64,000 nt of DNA. Source: [Clostridium] colinum. GTDB taxonomy: Bacteria > Bacillota > Clostridia > Lachnospirales > CAG-274. The notes under the pieces are model-generated. The model did no database searches. It was not told where the DNA came from and was given only the letters and a program-made list of their open reading frames with translations. How positions within the stretch are numbered: position 1 is the stretch's first letter; each line of letters opens with the position of its first letter. Shown here piece after piece: positions 31,133-37,863 of the stretch. Position numbers and translations under genes: made by a program. The DNA lies in assembly GCF_940677205.1 (NCBI RefSeq), contig NZ_OW712331.1, positions 1,922,001 to 1,986,000 of the forward strand, in the 5' to 3' direction.

Positions 31133-31270
31133 TTATCTAATTGTAATTTCTAAATCTGCATCTTTAAATACTTCTCTAGTTTTTTGCATAAGTTTAATTA
31201 TTTGTTCAATTTTAGTAAATTGTAGGTCCACTTTTACACTAAACTTAGGTGTTCTCTGAAAAAATTTCAT
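31133..31270 (-). CDS. Hypothetical protein downstream of antirepressor 4 (45 aa)
   Basis: MKFFQRTPKFSVKVDLQFTK then a helix and ADLEITIR. ATG at 31270 follows AGGAGGAATAA. Unknown; likely co-transcribed with antirepressor 4. Confidence 0.55.
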   Translation of the reverse strand: MKFFQRTPKFSVKVDLQFTKIEQIIKLMQKTREVFKDADLEITIR

Positions 31271-31324
31271 TTTTATTCCTCCTTTTATTCAATTTTCAAT
31301 GTACTGCAACAAGTTTTATATTTG

Positions 31325-32089
31325 TTAAATAGCGTCTTTTATATTTTCTTTTTCAATTAAAGGTAAAATATTAATTCTTTTTAGTTGTTCATATATAAAT
31401 AATCTACCTTTTTGTGTCCAATAAGTATGTAGTCTTGAGTGGATAACACCTTTACTGTCTGCATAATCGTGCGTTGTAGAACTTGTATAACCTTTATCTG
31501 CATATTTAGAATAAAGTAACCAAGTATCTCTATGTTTATATTGAATACCTAATTCATTTAACTTTTTATTTAGCCATGCTCCACCTTTTCCATAATCTTT
31601 AGCTATTTGTGTTACAGATAATAAATCTGGACATTGTAAGATTAAATCATAGTATGTAGCTTTAGGTTGCAATTCTTTTATTTGTTGTTCTTGTTGTTTG
31701 TTTACAAGTGTTAATGTTTCTAATTGTTTATTTGCAATGTTTAATGCTCTAGCCATTATTTTTTCTGGAGAGTTGTATTCTTTTTCTACTTCTATAAAAT
31801 ACTGTCTTACTTGCTTTCCTTTTTCATTTCTCTGTATCATAGCAATTTCTTTTGCCATATCTAATTTTAATGCGTGGTCTGTTATCTCTGTATATGGATT
31901 TTTAGGATTATTGGTTTCTCTTTTTTGAGCAACCAATACATAATCTATATTTTGATTAAAGCCATACTCTAACATTCTTTTAAACCAATCAATATATTTT
32001 GTTTTAACTCCTAAAACTTGATGTAATTCCCTACCACTTATAATAGGCTCTTGATTTTCGTTTAAATCAATTTTTAATAATTCATTCAT
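31325..32089 (-). CDS. Antirepressor 4, AntA-KilAC protein
   Basis: 254 residues. AntA domain similar to antirepressor 1 but with a different segment after the conserved LEYGFNQNIDY (here VLVAQKRETNNPKNP), and an ANT/KilA-C domain that is the most diverged of the four (GKGGAWLNKKL, VIHSRLHTYW). It follows the Cro-like gene after a single base, so the two are translated together. Confidence 0.88.
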   Translation of the reverse strand: MNELLKIDLNENQEPIISGRELHQVLGVKTKYIDWFKRMLEYGFNQNIDYVLVAQKRETNNPKNPYTEITDHALKLDMAKEIAMIQRNEKGKQVRQYFIEVEKEYNSPEKIMARALNIANKQLETLTLVNKQQEQQIKELQPKATYYDLILQCPDLLSVTQIAKDYGKGGAWLNKKLNELGIQYKHRDTWLLYSKYADKGYTSSTTHDYADSKGVIHSRLHTYWTQKGRLFIYEQLKRINILPLIEKENIKDAI

Positions 32090-32090
32090 T

Positions 32091-32303
32091 TTATTCCTCC
32101 TTAAATTCTAAAATATCATTTACAGTACAATTCAAATAGCTACACAATTTATCTAACACTTCAATTGAAATTTGATTTGTTCGTTTGTAATATAAATTTG
32201 TCAATGTAGTTCGTGATATTCCTGTGTCCCTTGAAACTGTACTTATTTTTAATAGTCTTTCTGCCAATAAAACAGAAAACTTATTGTTTATCATAGTATA
32301 CAT
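32091..32303 (-). CDS. Cro-like helix-turn-helix regulator (Xre family)
   Basis: 70 residues with INNKFSVLLAERLLKISTVS and DTGISRTTLTNLYYKRTNQI, a YozG/Xre-type HTH. ATG at 32303 or 32294. It is divergent from another Xre gene (32451) with a very similar HTH, the cI/cro arrangement, and is coupled to antirepressor 4. Confidence 0.82.
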   Translation of the reverse strand: MYTMINNKFSVLLAERLLKISTVSRDTGISRTTLTNLYYKRTNQISIEVLDKLCSYLNCTVNDILEFKEE

Positions 32304-32330
32304 TACCTTTCTACACCTCCTTTAACGTTT

Positions 32331-32431
32331 AATATATTGAACATTTTATATATTGTATTATACGCATTTTTGTTTTCTTGTCAATACTTTTTTAAAAATT
32401 TATTGAAATTTTGTTCAATATATTGTACAAT
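32331..32431. promoter_or_regulatory. Divergent Xre promoters with shared operators
   Basis: Minus promoter TTGACA (32384-32379)-16-TATAAT (32362-32357). Plus promoter TTGAAA (32403-32408)-17-TACAAT (32426-32431). The 20-bp near-palindrome TTGTTCAATATATTGTACAA (32411-32430) fills the plus spacer, and AATATATTGAAC (32331-32342) plus TATATTGTA lie at the minus start. Confidence 0.7.
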
Positions 32432-32450
32432 TAATTTTGGAGGTGATTAT

Positions 32451-33002
32451 TTGCTTATTTGTAATCTAAATAAATTAATGGCAGAGCGTAATTTAAAAAT
32501 TACTAAAATTGCTAAAGATACAGGTATATCTAGAACTACTTTAACCTCTTTAGCAAACAACTATAGTCAAGGAATTCAATTTGATACATTAAACTCCTTA
32601 TGTATGTATTTAAACGTTAATATTAATGAATTTTTTGAATATATTCCATTTGATATTTATGTTTTACCCAGTTTTGAAATCGACACAACAAATTTTTCTT
32701 ATTTAAATATTAACATCTTAATAAAAGAAAACTTATTTTCATATACTTGTAAGTTATTCTTTGAACTTAAATATTCTAAAGAAGATAGCACTGTATTTTT
32801 AAAACTAATCAAAGTTGAAAATATAGATGATTTTAAATCTTTTTATTCAAAACTTACGCCTATGTTACTAATATCATTCGAAGATAAGCTTATAAATAAT
32901 ATAGGAGTTTTTACAGAAGAAACCTTTACAGATTACTTCTATAATGAAAATGATGGTGCCATAAATTATAAATTTAATTGGAATTATATAACTAGCCCTT
33001 AG
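32451..33002 (+). CDS. Xre-family repressor with C-terminal domain (183 aa)
   Basis: N-terminal HTH (LMAERNLKITKIAKDTGISR, TTLTSLANN) followed by a domain of about 110 residues with aromatic beta strands and no recognised family. TTG at 32451 lies 7 nt after GGAGG; upstream in-frame ATGs have no ribosome-binding site. Likely represses the divergent Cro-antirepressor 4 unit and itself. Confidence 0.75.
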   Translation: MLICNLNKLMAERNLKITKIAKDTGISRTTLTSLANNYSQGIQFDTLNSLCMYLNVNINEFFEYIPFDIYVLPSFEIDTTNFSYLNINILIKENLFSYTCKLFFELKYSKEDSTVFLKLIKVENIDDFKSFYSKLTPMLLISFEDKLINNIGVFTEETFTDYFYNENDGAINYKFNWNYITSP

Positions 33003-33015
33003 GGGCTTTTTTTAT
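32993..33015 (+). terminator. Terminator of Xre repressor gene
   Basis: AGCCCTTAGGGGCT stem overlapping the stop codon, then T-run. Confidence 0.7.
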
Positions 33016-33071
33016 TATTTCTTTTCTATACCCCCCTTTTGTATTTAATTTTCAATGTACTTAACAACTTT

Positions 33072-33176
33072 TGTGTTGTAAACACATAATATCATTTATT
33101 TTTTAGTTTGTCAACTATTATTTTTTAATTTTTTTTATTTTTTTAAGTTGACAAACACAAATTTTAAAAGTATTAT
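33072..33176 (+). promoter_or_regulatory. Repressor promoter and operators
   Basis: TTGACA (33148-33153)-17-TATTAT (33171-33176). TGTGTTGTAAACACA (33072-33086), TTTGTCAAC (33107-33115) and GTTGACAAAC (33147-33156) are inverted operator-like elements. The gap 33016-33196 holds no gene. Confidence 0.65.
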
Positions 33177-33196
33177 ATAAAAATGGAGGTGAATTA

Positions 33197-33775
33197 ATGG
33201 AAATATATGAAAGAATTGTTTTGTTAAGAAGAGAGTTAATAAAAAATTCTAATGGTAAAAAATTAAGTCAAGCAGAATTTGCTAAAAAAATAGGGGTTAG
33301 TCGAGATGTTATTGGAAATATTGAATATAACCGAGCACCTATTAAAGAACATATGCTCAAACTCATTTGCCAAACATTCAACGTCAATGAAGACTGGCTA
33401 CGTAATGGTAATGAGCCTATATTTATTGAGAATTCTAATGATATATTAGAAGAATTCTTGAAAAAATATGAACTAAGTGAATTTATGAGCAATATTGTAC
33501 GAAGATATTTGAATTTAAGTCCTGAATATCAACAGATGTTTGAAAAGTTTATTAAAGAAATGGTAAAGGAATTAAATTCTTCTGAGAATTCAAAAAAAGA
33601 AATAATACCTAACATTAATGAATTTAAAAAGCAAGAAAAACCTAAACAAGAACAAGAACTTGTCCAAATTATAGCTCGTGGGGAAGGTGTTACATACATT
33701 ACAAAAGAAGAATTTGAAGAATTAAAAAGAAATTCGACAATGATAGACCCAGAAGATTATGACAAATACTTTTAA
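33197..33775 (+). CDS. CI-like lysogeny repressor
   Basis: 192 residues. N-terminal HTH (KLSQAEFAKKIGVSRDVIGN, IEYNRAPIKEHMLKLICQTF) typical of clostridial phage repressors, helical middle and a short C-terminal segment. No S24 peptidase domain, so inactivation should depend on the ImmA-like protease encoded next, as in ICEBs1, or on the antirepressors. Confidence 0.85.
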   Translation: MEIYERIVLLRRELIKNSNGKKLSQAEFAKKIGVSRDVIGNIEYNRAPIKEHMLKLICQTFNVNEDWLRNGNEPIFIENSNDILEEFLKKYELSEFMSNIVRRYLNLSPEYQQMFEKFIKEMVKELNSSENSKKEIIPNINEFKKQEKPKQEQELVQIIARGEGVTYITKEEFEELKRNSTMIDPEDYDKYF

Positions 33776-33787
33776 ATATGGTATAAT
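33759..33787 (+). promoter_or_regulatory. Internal promoter for immA-like gene
   Basis: ATGACA (33759-33764)-17-TATAAT (33782-33787), overlapping the repressor stop codon. Confidence 0.5.
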
Positions 33788-33804
33788 ATAATTACCTAAA
33801 TAAT

Positions 33805-33873
33805 AATAGCTACACTCTACGATATACTCATTATTACTATTTAATAATTTTAGTATAAAGGAGTGTAGCTATT
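33805..33873 (+). promoter_or_regulatory. Leader hairpin masking the immA ribosome-binding site
   Basis: AATAGCTACACTC (33805-33817) and GAGTGTAGCTATT (33861-33873) are perfectly complementary, and GGAG of the ribosome-binding site is in the right arm, so translation of the protease can be shut in this fold. Confidence 0.65.
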
Positions 33874-33874
33874 T

Positions 33875-34408
33875 ATGTATAAAGCTTACAAAATTTCTCG
33901 TGATAGAGCTTGGCAAACTTTAATTGAAACAAATGTTAATGTCTTACCTGTTGACTTAAAACACATACTTAAATTTTATGGAATAAGAGTTGCTTTATTA
34001 GATTCAAATACTAAGCAAGCATTTATTGAAAACAATGTAATGTACATAAACAAAAATCTTTCAAAAGCAAGAGGGCGTTTTACCGTTGCTCACGAATTAG
34101 GACACATATTATTAAATCATAAAGATTTATCACACACAATACATAATGAAAACAATAATAAAAATATTGAAGAGTTTCAAGCTAATATTTTTGCTAGAGG
34201 GTTATTGATGCCCGCTATCGTTTTAAAAGAAATAAACTGTATTGATGCACAAGATATAGCTAATATATGTAATGTATCGTTACAATCCGCACAATATCGT
34301 TCTGAAAGAATGCAAGAACTATTAAAGAGAAATAAGTTCAATCTAAGCCCTCTTGAAAAACAAGTTTATAGTAATTTTAAAGATTTTGTTAATAATAATA
34401 AAATATAA
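33875..34408 (+). CDS. ImmA/IrrE-family metallopeptidase
   Basis: 177 residues with FTVAHELGHILLNH (HExxH) and EFQANIFARGLLMP (third ligand region). Family members cleave the partner repressor after an induction signal. Its place directly after the repressor supports this role. Confidence 0.9.
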   Translation: MYKAYKISRDRAWQTLIETNVNVLPVDLKHILKFYGIRVALLDSNTKQAFIENNVMYINKNLSKARGRFTVAHELGHILLNHKDLSHTIHNENNNKNIEEFQANIFARGLLMPAIVLKEINCIDAQDIANICNVSLQSAQYRSERMQELLKRNKFNLSPLEKQVYSNFKDFVNNNKI

Positions 34409-34438
34409 AATTTTTAATTGCATTTTATAAATTTATGT

Positions 34439-34471
34439 AAAAAAGACTTAGTGTTAACTAAGTCTTTTTTC
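34439..34471. terminator. Terminator between immA-like gene and membrane operon
   Basis: AAAAGACTTAG/CTAAGTCTTTTT stem with T-run, serving convergent genes. Confidence 0.75.
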
Positions 34472-34473
34472 TT

Positions 34474-35055
34474 TTATGTAAATTTATATTTTAGTATTTC
34501 TTTATTTTTTACAATATCCCTTTTTAACCTTGCCTCATATTTTAAGCTTTTATTTCTTCTTGTTGACAATTTACCTATATTTATTACAATAGATTGCAAA
34601 TTTCTAAAAGGTTTCATTTTTTTTAATAGATACTTATAATACAAAAATGGCTTTCTAACTTTTAAAATTATTTCTGTTATTTCAACACAATAAGATAATA
34701 TATCTTTAACTTCTTTTATATTTTGATTATCATTTTTAACTAATTCTATTAAATCATTAATAATATTAGCAATATCTAAATTATCACTTTCTTTATCATT
34801 ATAAACTTTAATTTGCTTAATATCTTTTATATCTTTTATTTTAAACAATTCATTAATTTTTAAATCTAACAAATTTTTAAGATACTTATAATTATCTAAA
34901 TTAACATTTTCATTTAAATCATTGTATATATTTATAGCATCATATATATTATTTCTAACTTTATAAGTATACTTTTTATTCTTATATTTTTTAGCTAAAC
35001 GAAGATAGTAAATACTAGAAGCTAATAAAATACCTATAATAAAATTTATTAACAT
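34474..35055 (-). CDS. Membrane-anchored helical protein (193 aa), lysogenic module
   Basis: MLINFIIGILLASSIYYLRL gives one N-terminal transmembrane helix; the rest is basic, highly helical and Lys/Asn/Ile-rich, predicted cytoplasmic. No family recognised. ATG at 35055 follows GGTGGTAATTAAT and begins one base after the previous stop. It sits in the integrase-proximal place typical of lysogenic conversion or exclusion genes. Confidence 0.65.
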   Translation of the reverse strand: MLINFIIGILLASSIYYLRLAKKYKNKKYTYKVRNNIYDAINIYNDLNENVNLDNYKYLKNLLDLKINELFKIKDIKDIKQIKVYNDKESDNLDIANIINDLIELVKNDNQNIKEVKDILSYCVEITEIILKVRKPFLYYKYLLKKMKPFRNLQSIVINIGKLSTRRNKSLKYEARLKRDIVKNKEILKYKFT

Positions 35056-35056
35056 A

Positions 35057-35398
35057 TTAATTACCACCTTTCATTTCTAAACTTTTAAGCTTATCTAATT
35101 CATATTCTAAATTCCTAAATTCTTCTTTCAATAAATTATTTTCATATTTTAATGTTATATTCTCTTCTTGTAATGTGCTATTTTCTCTTGATAATACATT
35201 AATAACATTTTTTAATGAATTATTTTCATTTTCAATCTTTATATAAAAATCTCTTTCTTCTTTTTTAGCTTTTCTTTTATTATTTATATATTTTTTGTAT
35301 ATTATCTTAAGTAAATATACAAATAAAATACCTATAATAATTGCTCCAGGCTTTAATCCTAAAAAATCTATTATGGATTGAAATAAAATGCCATCCAT
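35057..35398 (-). CDS. Membrane-anchored coiled-coil protein (113 aa), lysogenic module
   Basis: A transmembrane helix at about 18-35 (GAIIIGILFVYLLKIIYKKY) is followed by basic residues and a leucine/asparagine heptad coiled coil to the end (ENNSLKNVINVLSRENSTLQ). First gene of a two-gene operon with its own consensus promoter. ATG at 35398, AAGGAG upstream. No family recognised. Confidence 0.65.
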   Translation of the reverse strand: MDGILFQSIIDFLGLKPGAIIIGILFVYLLKIIYKKYINNKRKAKKEERDFYIKIENENNSLKNVINVLSRENSTLQEENITLKYENNLLKEEFRNLEYELDKLKSLEMKGGN

Positions 35399-35438
35399 CA
35401 CAAGCTCCTTTGTAAATTTAAATATTAGATATACTAAA

Positions 35439-35467
35439 ATAATATCATTTTATAACATAAATGTCAA
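35439..35467 (-). promoter_or_regulatory. Promoter of the two-gene membrane operon
   Basis: TTGACA (35467-35462), 17 nt, TATTAT (35444-35439); no operator-like repeat overlaps it, so expression in the lysogen is expected. Confidence 0.7.
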
Positions 35468-35557
35468 TATATACTAAATAATAATAAATAGCCAAAAACT
35501 TATTAATATATTTACAAATTGCTTAAATTAAACTATAATTTTATATAAAATAAATTT

Positions 35558-35655
35558 TTAAAAAAATAAGCTAACCCCAGGGACAAAGGAATTCTAAAGT
35601 AAAAACTCTACTCTCATTTCGAGAACCCAGCCTTATCCTTCACAAGTTAACTTAC
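35558..35655 (-). ncRNA. Free-standing structured small RNA beside the integrase
   Basis: A minus-strand RNA of about 95 nt is predicted: its 5' part AGTAAGTTAAC pairs with the 3' part GTTAGCTTATT, closing the molecule just before seven T. Inside, GGATAAGG can pair with CCTTTGTCC, and CTCGAAATGAG forms a hairpin. Its consensus promoter is at 35660-35688. No protein frame with ribosome-binding site lies in it. I do not recognise the RNA family. Confidence 0.6.
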
Positions 35656-35659
35656 TTTC

Positions 35660-35688
35660 ATAATAACATTATATACTCTAGATGTCAA
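35660..35688 (-). promoter_or_regulatory. Promoter of the small RNA
   Basis: TTGACA (35688-35683), 17 nt, TATTAT (35665-35660). The predicted start is within a few bases of the 5' arm of the RNA structure. Confidence 0.65.
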
Positions 35689-35768
35689 TATTATTCTATA
35701 ATTTTATAAGTTAATTTTACAAATTATGTATTTTATAGATAATAAAAATATATAGAAAGGAGATTAAA

Positions 35769-37313
35769 ATGTCATACTGTATCTATTTAAGAAAATCAAG
35801 AAAAGACCAAGAATTAGAAGCACTAAGTGAACTAGAAACTTTACAAAGACACTATGATGCTCTAATAAAAATGGCTAGAGAAAAAAACTTAAATATAGTT
35901 AAAATTTATAAAGAAGTTATTTCTGGTGAAAGTATAGATGCTAGACCTGAGATGCAAAAACTATTAGATGATGTATCTAACGGTATTTACAAAGGTGTAT
36001 TAGTTATGGAGGTAGAACGTCTAGCTCGTGGTAATACAATAGACCAAGGTATAGTAGCTGAAGCATTTAAAGTTTCTAATACTAAAATAATAACACCAGC
36101 TAAAATATATGACCCTAACAATGAATTTGACGAAGAATATTTTGAGTTTGGTTTATTTATGGCAAGACGTGAATATAAAGTAATAAATAGAAGAATACAA
36201 AGAGGTAGGCTTGCCTCTGTAAGTGAAGGCAAATATATTGCAAGCACTGCACCCTATGGGTATGATAAAGAAAAAATTAAGCTAGGTAAAGGATATACTT
36301 TAAAAATAAATGAAGCACAATCTAAAATTGTTAAATTAATTTATGAATTGTATTTACAAGGTTTATCATTAAATGCAATAGCAACTAAACTAGATACAAT
36401 GTGCAAACCTTTAAATTCAAAGTATTGGTCTAGGTCTACAATAAAAGATATTTTAACAAATCCTGTTTATATTGGTAAAATACGTTGGGGACATAGAAAA
36501 GAAAAGAAAATATATGAAGATGGTAAAATAAAAAAATCAAGAACACCTAACAATGATTATCAACTTATTGATGGACTACACCCTCCTATAATAGAAGAAA
36601 ATACTTTTTATGAAGTACAAAAAATGTTTAAAGATAGTTATAAACCACCTGTTTGTTCTAATAAAGAGCTTAAAAACCCTTTTACTAATTTAGTATTTTG
36701 TAGTAAATGTGGTGCTAGATTAACTAGAGTTAGTAGCAATACAAAAGATAACTATTATAGTTTAAAATGTCCAACTAAAAACTGTAAAACTGTTCCTATA
36801 CCCATATATTTATTAGAGCAACATTTAATTCCTATATTAAAGTCTTGGGTTGAAGATGAAACATTAATATTTAAACAAAAAGAAAATTTAAACAATAGTT
36901 TATCAACAGTTCACAGCTCATTAATATTAATAAATCGGGAAATAGAAAAAATAGAAAAGCAAATAGAAAATATACATAACCTATTAGAACAAGGTATATA
37001 TAGTATTGATGTATTTATGTCTAGAAACAAAAAATTAAAAACTGAATTAGATGAATTATCTTCAAAACAATTTAAATTAATAGAAGAAGAAAACAAAATA
37101 AATAATATGGAAACTACAAAAAGAGAATTTATACCAAAAGTTCAAAATTTAATAAATCTATATGGTACAATAGAAGATGCTAGTTTAAAAAATAAACTAT
37201 TAAGTGAAGTTATATACAAAATAATTTATCAAAGAGATACTAGAACAAAGAAAAATCAAAGAGACTTAGCTATGTTTAATATAACTGTTTATCCTAGCTT
37301 TTTTAAAGAATAA
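35769..37313 (+). CDS. Large serine integrase
   Basis: 514 residues. Resolvase catalytic domain with YLRKSRKDQE (catalytic Ser in LRKSR), MEVERLARGNT, then recombinase domain (GYDKEKIKLGKGYTLKINEA, ILTNPVYIGKIRWGHRK), zinc ribbon (CSKCGARL...CPTKNC) and a coiled coil at about 370-450. It integrates and, with a directionality factor, excises the prophage. Its stop codon lies 5 nt before the interrupted GH18 frame. Confidence 0.93.
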   Translation: MSYCIYLRKSRKDQELEALSELETLQRHYDALIKMAREKNLNIVKIYKEVISGESIDARPEMQKLLDDVSNGIYKGVLVMEVERLARGNTIDQGIVAEAFKVSNTKIITPAKIYDPNNEFDEEYFEFGLFMARREYKVINRRIQRGRLASVSEGKYIASTAPYGYDKEKIKLGKGYTLKINEAQSKIVKLIYELYLQGLSLNAIATKLDTMCKPLNSKYWSRSTIKDILTNPVYIGKIRWGHRKEKKIYEDGKIKKSRTPNNDYQLIDGLHPPIIEENTFYEVQKMFKDSYKPPVCSNKELKNPFTNLVFCSKCGARLTRVSSNTKDNYYSLKCPTKNCKTVPIPIYLLEQHLIPILKSWVEDETLIFKQKENLNNSLSTVHSSLILINREIEKIEKQIENIHNLLEQGIYSIDVFMSRNKKLKTELDELSSKQFKLIEEENKINNMETTKREFIPKVQNLINLYGTIEDASLKNKLLSEVIYKIIYQRDTRTKKNQRDLAMFNITVYPSFFKE

Positions 37314-37345
37314 ATAACATATATCTTGTATGGGGTTATACTTAT
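37314..37345. other. Probable right attachment junction
   Basis: Prophage DNA ends and chromosomal coding DNA begins in this stretch: the integrase stop is at 37313 and the GH18 frame (LVWGYTYGEP) is open from 37319. The exact crossover dinucleotide cannot be fixed without the other junction. Confidence 0.55.
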
Positions 37346-37780
37346 GGTGAACCAATGGCTGTTGCTCCTATAAATAAAGTTAAACAAGTTTTAGATTATG
37401 CCATAACTGTAATACCACCCGAAAAGATATTTATGGGTATACCAAATTATGGTTATGATTGGCCTTTACCTTTTATAAAAGGGGTTACAAAAGCTAAAAG
37501 CATTGGTAATGTAGAAGCAATAGATATAGCTAGAAAAAATAATGCTGAAATATTATTTGATGAAATAGCAAAAGCTCCTTATTTTTATTATTATGATAAC
37601 AATAATATAGAACACGTAGTATGGTTTGAAGACGCTAGAAGTATATATGAAAAATTAACAACTGCATTTAGTTATGGGTTTATTGGTGTTGGTTATTGGA
37701 ATATAATGAGACCTTTTCCTCAAAATTGGCTTGTGCTTAGTCAACTTTTTGATATATACAAAATAACTAAATCTATATAA
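37319..37780 (+). pseudogene. 3' part of YaaH/SleL-type GH18 spore peptidoglycan hydrolase
   Basis: About 153 codons. VWGYTYGEPMAVAPI, FMGIPNYGYDWPLPF and the C-terminal HVVWFEDARSIYEKL with GVGYWNIMRPFPQNW match the C-terminal third of YaaH/SleL proteins (LysM-LysM-GH18), spore cortex/coat glucosaminidases. The LysM and catalytic parts are missing and must lie at the other prophage end. Excision would restore the full gene. Confidence 0.85.
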
Positions 37781-37817
37781 ATTAATTTATAATATTTTGT
37801 TATCAAACTATAAAATA

Positions 37818-37857
37818 TAAAAAGTTGACAGTAATAAAATTTACTATCAACTTTTTA
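37818..37857. terminator. Bidirectional terminator
   Basis: AAAGTTGACAGTAA/TTACTATCAACTTT stem between the convergent GH18 genes. Confidence 0.75.
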
Positions 37858-37863
37858 TATATT

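Noticed and set aside
27175-32089. Antirepressor paralogues as an artefact of assembly duplication
   Set aside because: N-terminal domains, variable loops and neighbouring genes all differ, so the repeats are real paralogues.
35558-35655. T-box, AbiF-associated RNA or 6S RNA for the structured element
   Set aside because: None of the conserved motifs or neighbouring genes of these families is visible; it is left as unknown.
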